Below, piece after piece: positions 58,688 to 64,000 of a DNA stretch of 64,000 nt. The stretch comes from Cyanobacteriota bacterium (GTDB lineage: Bacteria > Cyanobacteriota > Cyanobacteriia > Cyanobacteriales > Microcoleaceae): NCBI GenBank assembly GCA_025362325.1, contig JANYGO010000290.1:1-64000 (forward strand). Reading direction: 5' to 3'. A model generated the notes under the pieces. The model was not told where the DNA came from and ran no database searches. It worked only from the letters and a program-made list of their open reading frames with translations. Both the position numbers and the translations under genes were made by a program. Each line of letters opens with the position of its first letter. Position 1 is the first letter of the stretch.

Positions 58688-59867
58688 AGAACTTCTCCAG
58701 TGATAAAATTGACCAAAACAAGCGCGATCGCACTAACAAGACACCCAAGGCTATAATTCCCAACAGTAGCGCCCGCAATTGACTAACCGCCGTCCATTCA
58801 AAACCGCCGAGATAGTGGGAACCGATGAGTGTTGCGTGTACAGCGCACAGCAAGAAAGCTGGAACGCTTAACAGGTGAATTTGCCGCCACAGTTTGCCTA
58901 AATGATGCTGAATTCGATCGACACTGGTGACAGCAGCCGGTAGCATCAACAGCAGCGACAACATCCCAGCAACCATCCCCAACTGATGCTGCGGCACCAT
59001 GAAAGACACAGCATCAAAATTCCACTTCAGCGTATGATCCAGCAGATGAAACGTGTGGGCGACTGCTAGGACAAACGCACCCACACCCAAGGCGCGGCGG
59101 TAGCGCAGCAGTTGCGGCAAAAACTTGCTCGCCGGACGTGCCAACAGTGCTAGCATCAAGCACAACAGCGCTGCGTGGCCGGTAAAATCGACCATTTCAT
59201 CGGTTCGCAGCAGGGTAACAATGCCGATCGAAATTGTCACCCACCCACCCATCCGAAACAGTTGACTCCGCCTGTCCGCGCTCAATCTGCCAGCAAAAAA
59301 ACCCACTCCCAGCATAGTTGGCAGCGTGCCGAGTCCGAAGGCCAGCATCGTCGCCGCACCCAAAACCGGGTTTCCGGTTTCCGCTGCCTTAATCTGCGCC
59401 GCGTAGAGGAAACCGCAGGGAATCAAACCCCAAAGCAAACCCAAAGCCACCGGTACCCACCAGTGTTTTTGCGCCGAAAGCTTGTTCATTGCTTGTCCGA
59501 CTCGATCGTGCGACAGCGGGTGCAACAGCGGCAATCGCGGCAACCAATTTGGTTTAATTTGCACTACACCGAACCAAATCAGCATTGTACCTGTCAAAAG
59601 TGCGATCGCCCGCCGGAATTCGCTACCCGTACCAGCCATTTGTCCGCCAGCAATTAACACCGAACCCAGTCCGCCAATTCCAGCGCCCACTAAGCCGTAA
59701 GCAGCAATTCTGCCCAAATTCAGCAGCAAATGAAAGCGGAAAGTAGCTAATTTATCATTGCGGGAACTAGATAGCGAAAACGCTACTGTCAGCGGGCCAC
59801 ACATCCCCGCACAGTGACCGAAACTACCGAGAAATCCCAAAGTGCTAATTAGTAGCAGGTCTAGCAT
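58662..59867 (-). CDS. Sulfite exporter TauE/SafE (UreH-like/CcdA-type) membrane protein
   Basis: LGFLGSFGHCAGMCGPLTVAFSL; LLWGLIPCGFLYAAQIKAAETG. Confidence 0.85.
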   Translation of the reverse strand: MLDLLLISTLGFLGSFGHCAGMCGPLTVAFSLSSSRNDKLATFRFHLLLNLGRIAAYGLVGAGIGGLGSVLIAGGQMAGTGSEFRRAIALLTGTMLIWFGVVQIKPNWLPRLPLLHPLSHDRVGQAMNKLSAQKHWWVPVALGLLWGLIPCGFLYAAQIKAAETGNPVLGAATMLAFGLGTLPTMLGVGFFAGRLSADRRSQLFRMGGWVTISIGIVTLLRTDEMVDFTGHAALLCLMLALLARPASKFLPQLLRYRRALGVGAFVLAVAHTFHLLDHTLKWNFDAVSFMVPQHQLGMVAGMLSLLLMLPAAVTSVDRIQHHLGKLWRQIHLLSVPAFLLCAVHATLIGSHYLGGFEWTAVSQLRALLLGIIALGVLLVRSRLFWSILSLEKFYVSPVKQK

Positions 59868-60037
59868 TTTGCTGTTTTTTTCCCAAACAACGCTATCAAG
59901 ATATTAACAATATTTGCTTTGGCTATTGCCCGCTGGTTTCTTGACTTTGTACAAATATTGATCTCAGTCGATCGCTTTGTCAAAAGACAGGTTGTCAAAC
60001 TTCTTTCCAATCTCACCCATATCAAAGTTCGTCGTTC

Positions 60038-60130
60038 ACTATCAACTATCAACTGTCAACTATCAACTGACAACTATCAACTGACAACTGTCAACTGACA
60101 ACTCTCAACTGTCAACTGACAACTGACTAC
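60038..60130. repeat. STRR-like tandem array of (ACTATCA/ACTGTCA/ACTGACA) heptamers
   Basis: About 90 bp of 7-bp repeats running into the stop codon of the LOG gene. Confidence 0.92.
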
Positions 60131-61194
60131 TTTTGTTCTGGATGCGCTGCCGCTGGCGAAGCTGCACCCATTTGATTGATCGCAGCGATGAACTGATAAA
60201 GCCGCCCCGCATCCCGCTGGTTGAAGTGCAAAACTAGGCGCGGCAAATCGAAGGTTTCATCTGCGGCTTCGGCGGGGAAAGCTTTACTTTTTTCAATTTT
60301 TCCTGTTACCACAATATCGCTAAAATCAGTATTTAGCCGATCGACATTCTCATCAGAAAGTTGAGACTTCAATCGAAGTACCAGTTTTCCATCCACGTAG
60401 CGACAGGAGTGATAAACCAGATAAAAACTCGCGATCGCCTCGCAAGCCACATTTATATCGTCAGTAATCGTGTACAGGCTGCGATCGTCAGCAGAAATTA
60501 AACCTCTACCCCGCAATTGTTTTTGCACAAAAGTATTCCAATCGTGCCAATAATCGCCTCCCGGTCGATCGATCAAAACCAGAGGAGCGGGCCCAAACTT
60601 GCCAGTTTGAGTCAAAGTCAGACACTCAAAAGCCTCATCCAGAGTGCCGAAACCGCCGGGAAACAGAGCCAAAGCATCGCTTTCCCGGAGAAAAAATAAC
60701 TTGCGAGTGAAGAAGTATTTAAAATTGAGCAGTTTGGGATCGCCCGCAATGAAAGGATTAGAACCCTGCTCAAAAGGTAACTGAATGTTCAGCCCAAAAG
60801 AACGTTCGGCAGTCGCGCCCTCGTTCCCCGCTTGCATGATCCCCCCGCCGCCGCCAGTAATCACCATAAACCCCTGCTGGGCGATCGCCCGCCCAAAGTC
60901 TCTGGCCATCAAATATTCCGCCGATGTCGGCGACACTCTCGCCGAACCAAAAATTACAATTTTGCGAACGTGGCGGTAAGGATAAAACATCTGAAAAGCC
61001 TTTTCCATATCTCGCAGAGACGACGAGATAATTTTCCAGTCAAGGCGATCGAGTTCCTCTCCGGCCATTTGCACTATAGTAGAGAGCGATCGTTCGATCC
61101 ACTCAGAGTGCTTTAACATGGGCAGGCGATCGATCAACTTGATCGCTTCAGATTGGAATGACTCAAAATCTTGACCAGGCCCAGAAGGAATCAT
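60127..61194 (-). CDS. LOG family (TIGR00730-like Rossmann) protein
   Basis: IVIFGSARVSPTSAEY; MVITGGGGGIMQAGNEGA; ALFPGGFGTLDEAFECLTLTQTGK. Confidence 0.93.
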   Translation of the reverse strand: MIPSGPGQDFESFQSEAIKLIDRLPMLKHSEWIERSLSTIVQMAGEELDRLDWKIISSSLRDMEKAFQMFYPYRHVRKIVIFGSARVSPTSAEYLMARDFGRAIAQQGFMVITGGGGGIMQAGNEGATAERSFGLNIQLPFEQGSNPFIAGDPKLLNFKYFFTRKLFFLRESDALALFPGGFGTLDEAFECLTLTQTGKFGPAPLVLIDRPGGDYWHDWNTFVQKQLRGRGLISADDRSLYTITDDINVACEAIASFYLVYHSCRYVDGKLVLRLKSQLSDENVDRLNTDFSDIVVTGKIEKSKAFPAEAADETFDLPRLVLHFNQRDAGRLYQFIAAINQMGAASPAAAHPEQK

Positions 61195-61385
61195 GAATTT
61201 TTCCGCAACGGTAACAATTTGTCAAATCATCAAAATTAAGGGGCAAAAGCCAAATTTAGAAGCTAATAGCCACCAGCAAATTGCGCTGCTAGCAACTAAT
61301 AACTTTTCTAGTAGCTTTGCCCCGGTTTTTAAGCGATGGCGGCTTTCGCGACAAAAAAAACAGCGCGAAACCCCTCGTAGTTCAG

Positions 61386-61709
61386 TTAAATGTACTTTTC
61401 CAGAGTGTTAGCCAGAGTAGTTTTCGGAACTGCCCCAACCACCATATCCACCCGCTGACCGCCCTTAAATATCATCAGCGTCGGAATGCTGCGGATACCG
61501 TATTGGCTGGCCACGTTAGGATTCTCGTCGGTATTAACTTTTACTACCTTCACCTGCCCTTCATATTGCTGGGCAATTTCGTCTACGACGGGCGCCACCA
61601 TCCGACAGGGCCCGCACCAGGGAGCCCAAAAATCCACTAGAACTGGAACTTCGCTATCGAGCACTTCCTGTTTAAAGGTAGAGTCGGTTACTTGCGCGGC
61701 TGCTGACAT
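61386..61709 (-). CDS. trxA: Thioredoxin
   Basis: [27 protein letters not shown]...[20 protein letters not shown]. Confidence 0.97.
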   Translation of the reverse strand: MSAAAQVTDSTFKQEVLDSEVPVLVDFWAPWCGPCRMVAPVVDEIAQQYEGQVKVVKVNTDENPNVASQYGIRSIPTLMIFKGGQRVDMVVGAVPKTTLANTLEKYI

Positions 61710-61795
61710 CCCTAGCCATCCTTGTAAATACTATTTCTCGGATAACAAGTCTAGCAAAAAGTGTAACCACTTGCGTCAACGATTTTAAAAGAAAG

Positions 61796-61850
61796 AAGTT
61801 CGACAACGGATGTTGTAACGGATGTAACGCATTGAACGGATTGAAGGAAG
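61796..61850. repeat. Dispersed repeat copy C
   Basis: AAGTTCGACAACGGATGTTGTAACGGATGTAACGCATTGAACGGATTGAAGGAAG. Confidence 0.75.
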
Positions 61851-62029
61851 AGGGCGCAAGACCTTCAGCACGGGGCGATCGGGTAGAACGCAGAATTAGA
61901 AATACTTTTAGCTCAAAACTTACAACTATTCCCCACTCACCCCCTCCCCACTCTCCCCGACAATCCGGAGCAAACAGCCTTAACCCCGTACCTAGTCAGT
62001 AAAGAGGAGCGACAGCGGTAAAAGAGGTC

Positions 62030-62101
62030 AAAAAGGAACCGCCCGAACAGTAGTCCGGGCGGAGTGTGGTGTGAGGAGTGAACGGAAACTTGTGTCTCCG
62101 C
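62030..62101 (-). ncRNA. yfr1: Yfr1 small regulatory RNA
   Basis: Reverse strand GCGGAGACACAAGTTTCCGTTCACTCCTCACACCACACTCCGCCCGGACTACTGTTCGGGCGGTTCCTTTTT: 5' hairpin, ACTCCTCACAC motif, 10-bp terminator stem plus U-run; guaB-yfr1-trxA context. Confidence 0.93.
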
Positions 62102-62105
62102 TTAT

Positions 62106-62111
62106 TCTATT
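62106..62111 (-). promoter_or_regulatory. Possible yfr1 -10 element (TAGAAT)
   Basis: Reverse strand GTCAGAATAGAATAAGCGGAGAC just upstream of the Yfr1 5' hairpin. Confidence 0.45.
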
Positions 62112-62206
62112 CTGACATCTCCTTCTCGATAATTCCACAACATTCTGTAAACTTCGAGACTCTTGAACAAATTTTGTCAAGATAGGCTAGTGTTTAGTCG
62201 GTAAAT

Positions 62207-63370
62207 CTACTTACCCATGCCCAACTGCTGAGCTTTTTGATAAACTTTACCCTCAGTCAGCAGAGAAGGAGCAATTACCACTTCCACTTGCTGCATCTCC
62301 TTAATATCCTTAGCGCCCAAAGTACCCATGCTCGTTTTCAGAGCTCCGAGCAAGTTGTGCGTGCCATCATCTAGGAGAGCCGGCCCCCGCAAAATTTGCT
62401 CCACAGTCCCAGTAGTCCCCACGCGAATCCGAGTGCCGCGTGGCAAAACCGGGCTGGGAGTAGCCATCCCCCAGTGAAAGCCGCGGCCTGGAGCTTCGGC
62501 AGCCCTAGCAAAGGGCGAACCAATCATCACTCCATCGGCGCCGCAGGCAATGCACTTGCAGATATCGCCACCGGTAATTAAACCGCCGTCAGCAATCACC
62601 GACACGTATTTGCCTGTTTCGCGATAGTAGTCGTCCCGCGCGGCGGCGCAGTCTGCTACCGCTGTCGCTTGGGGAACGCCGACACCCAATACGCCCCTAG
62701 ATGTGCAAGCAGCACCCGGCCCGATGCCCACGAGAATGCCTGCGGCGCCAGTTTTCATTAAATTCATGGCGACTTCGTAGGTGACGCAGTTGCCCAAAAT
62801 TACTGGTATTGGCATCTCTTGACAGAATTGGGTCAAGTCTAAAGATACGATCGACTCTGGGGAAAGAAAAGCTGTCGAGACTACAGTTGCTTGCACAAAA
62901 AATATATCGGCTCCTGCTGCGGCAACTTTTAAGCCGTATTTGCTCGCACCGGCCGGTGTACCGCTGACAGCGGCAATCCCTCCTCCGGCTTTAATTTCTT
63001 TAATTCTCAGCTCGATTAATTCTGGCTTGATGGGTTCTGCATAGAGTTGCTGCATCAGGGACACAAATTCGTGGTTCCCGACATTCGCGATACGCTCTAA
63101 TATTGGCTGGGGGTCGGCATAGCGGGTTTGAATTCCTTCTAGGTTGAGCACGCCCATTGCTCCCAATTCCGATAGCAAAATCGCCATGCGGACATCGACT
63201 ACTCCGTCCATAGCGCTGGCGATAATCGGAATTTCTCGATCGATCCCGCCAATCTGCCACTTGGTATCTGCCAAACTCGGATCGAGAGTACGCAGTCCCG
63301 GTACAAGCGCGATTTCATCTATGCCGTAAGCTCTGCGGGCGCTTTTGCCCCGCCCAATTTCAATATTCAC
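62207..63370 (-). CDS. guaB3: GuaB3 family IMP dehydrogenase-related protein
   Basis: ARRAYGIDEIALVPGLRTLDP; IPIIASAMDGVVDVRMAILLSELGAMGVLNLEGI; ADGGLITGGDICKCIACGADGVMIGSPFARAAEAPGRG. Confidence 0.93.
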   Translation of the reverse strand: MNIEIGRGKSARRAYGIDEIALVPGLRTLDPSLADTKWQIGGIDREIPIIASAMDGVVDVRMAILLSELGAMGVLNLEGIQTRYADPQPILERIANVGNHEFVSLMQQLYAEPIKPELIELRIKEIKAGGGIAAVSGTPAGASKYGLKVAAAGADIFFVQATVVSTAFLSPESIVSLDLTQFCQEMPIPVILGNCVTYEVAMNLMKTGAAGILVGIGPGAACTSRGVLGVGVPQATAVADCAAARDDYYRETGKYVSVIADGGLITGGDICKCIACGADGVMIGSPFARAAEAPGRGFHWGMATPSPVLPRGTRIRVGTTGTVEQILRGPALLDDGTHNLLGALKTSMGTLGAKDIKEMQQVEVVIAPSLLTEGKVYQKAQQLGMGK

Positions 63371-63480
63371 GCTGTTTCACTTCCACAATGTATTTAAATT
63401 AGACTAACAAAAAGTTAGCCGACCTGCGGGTAGCGATCGCACAACGGTGTTTAAAAAAGTTCAGCACTGAGTCTGATTTT

Positions 63481-64000
63481 ATGAAATCCAAGGGAATACT
63501 TTTCCTCAGCAACGGCCACGGGGAAGACGCGATCAACTGTCAAATTCTCAAAGCTTTGAGAGCATCTGGCGCGGATATTGATGTGGCTGCGATGCCGCTC
63601 GTAGGTGACGGGGCTGCTTACAGGCGATCGACCCTACCAATTATCGCGCCCACCAGTCAAATGCCATCTGGGGGAGTTTTTTACATGAATCCCCTGTATT
63701 TGCTCAAAGACGTTGGGGCGGGGCTAATTGCCTTGACTTGGCAGCAACTGCGGGCTGTTTGGACGCATGGACAGAGTTGCGATTTAGTGGTGGCGACTGG
63801 GGATATTGTCGCGGCAGGGTTCGCTTATGCCACAGGCCACCCCTATATAATTTTTCTGTCAGCTCATTCTAGTTATTACGAAGGGCGAGTCGATTTGGGT
63901 GTAATCTTGTGGCAGTTGCTTTGCTCACAGAAATGTGTGGCGGTTTTTACTAGAGATGCTTTGACTGCTGCTGACTTAAACCGACAGGGTTTAAAGAAAG
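63481..64000 (+). CDS. Lipid-A-disaccharide synthase-related protein (3' truncated by window)
   Basis: MKSKGILFLSNGHGEDAINCQILKALRASGADIDVAAMPLVGDGAAYRR...; open to window end, so absent from ORF track. Confidence 0.85.
   Translation, partial: MKSKGILFLSNGHGEDAINCQILKALRASGADIDVAAMPLVGDGAAYRRSTLPIIAPTSQMPSGGVFYMNPLYLLKDVGAGLIALTWQQLRAVWTHGQSCDLVVATGDIVAAGFAYATGHPYIIFLSAHSSYYEGRVDLGVILWQLLCSQKCVAVFTRDALTAADLNRQGLKK

Noticed and set aside
1-64000. tRNA, rRNA, tmRNA, RNase P RNA, or intact transposase/phage genes
   Set aside because: None recognised by eye; a tRNAscan-SE, Infernal and ISfinder run would be needed to exclude them formally

Overview
Chromosomal window from a cyanobacterium. The psaA-psaB pair, ilvC, NDH-1 CO2-uptake genes, DUF3134 and DUF1400 families, and very frequent GCGATCGC (HIP1) octamers support this; dispersed-repeat content suggests an Oscillatoriales/Microcoleus-like filamentous lineage (inference). 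Most of it is housekeeping or metabolic: GMC oxidoreductase, FAS1, SMP-30/MRJP-like, IlvC, a Ser/Thr-kinase/AAA/GAF/histidine-kinase hybrid, amidase, PilT-like ATPase plus a KaiB-domain protein, an ArsM/His-rich MFS/NHL-thioredoxin cluster, PsaA/PsaB, NdhF/NdhD/CO2-hydration protein, GT2, MraY, GT4, fibrillin, Slt, PepA, CydAB-type oxidase, LOG, TrxA, GuaB3 and an LpxB-related protein. A small accessory region (about 32.7-38.2 kb) holds PIN, DUF4238, duplicated RHH-like, XRE, RelE/ParE and HicB-like genes. Most noteworthy: (1) a clear but unlisted Yfr1 small RNA between guaB3 and trxA; (2) a PsaA with a +13-residue lumenal-type loop and a His-to-Gln change at a normally conserved chlorophyll-ligand-type position; (3) a ~50-bp dispersed repeat at three loci, one in frame inside a histidine-kinase ATPase domain; (4) a structured psaA leader resembling an IS200/IS605 right end; (5) a two-phase tandem repeat array beside an XRE regulator; (6) a secreted OB-fold-like protein inside the CO2-uptake NDH-1 gene set; (7) a decayed histidine-kinase fragment near cydB. 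No tRNA, rRNA, CRISPR array or intact transposase was recognised. All calls were made by eye from the sequence and ORF translations; no searches were run.
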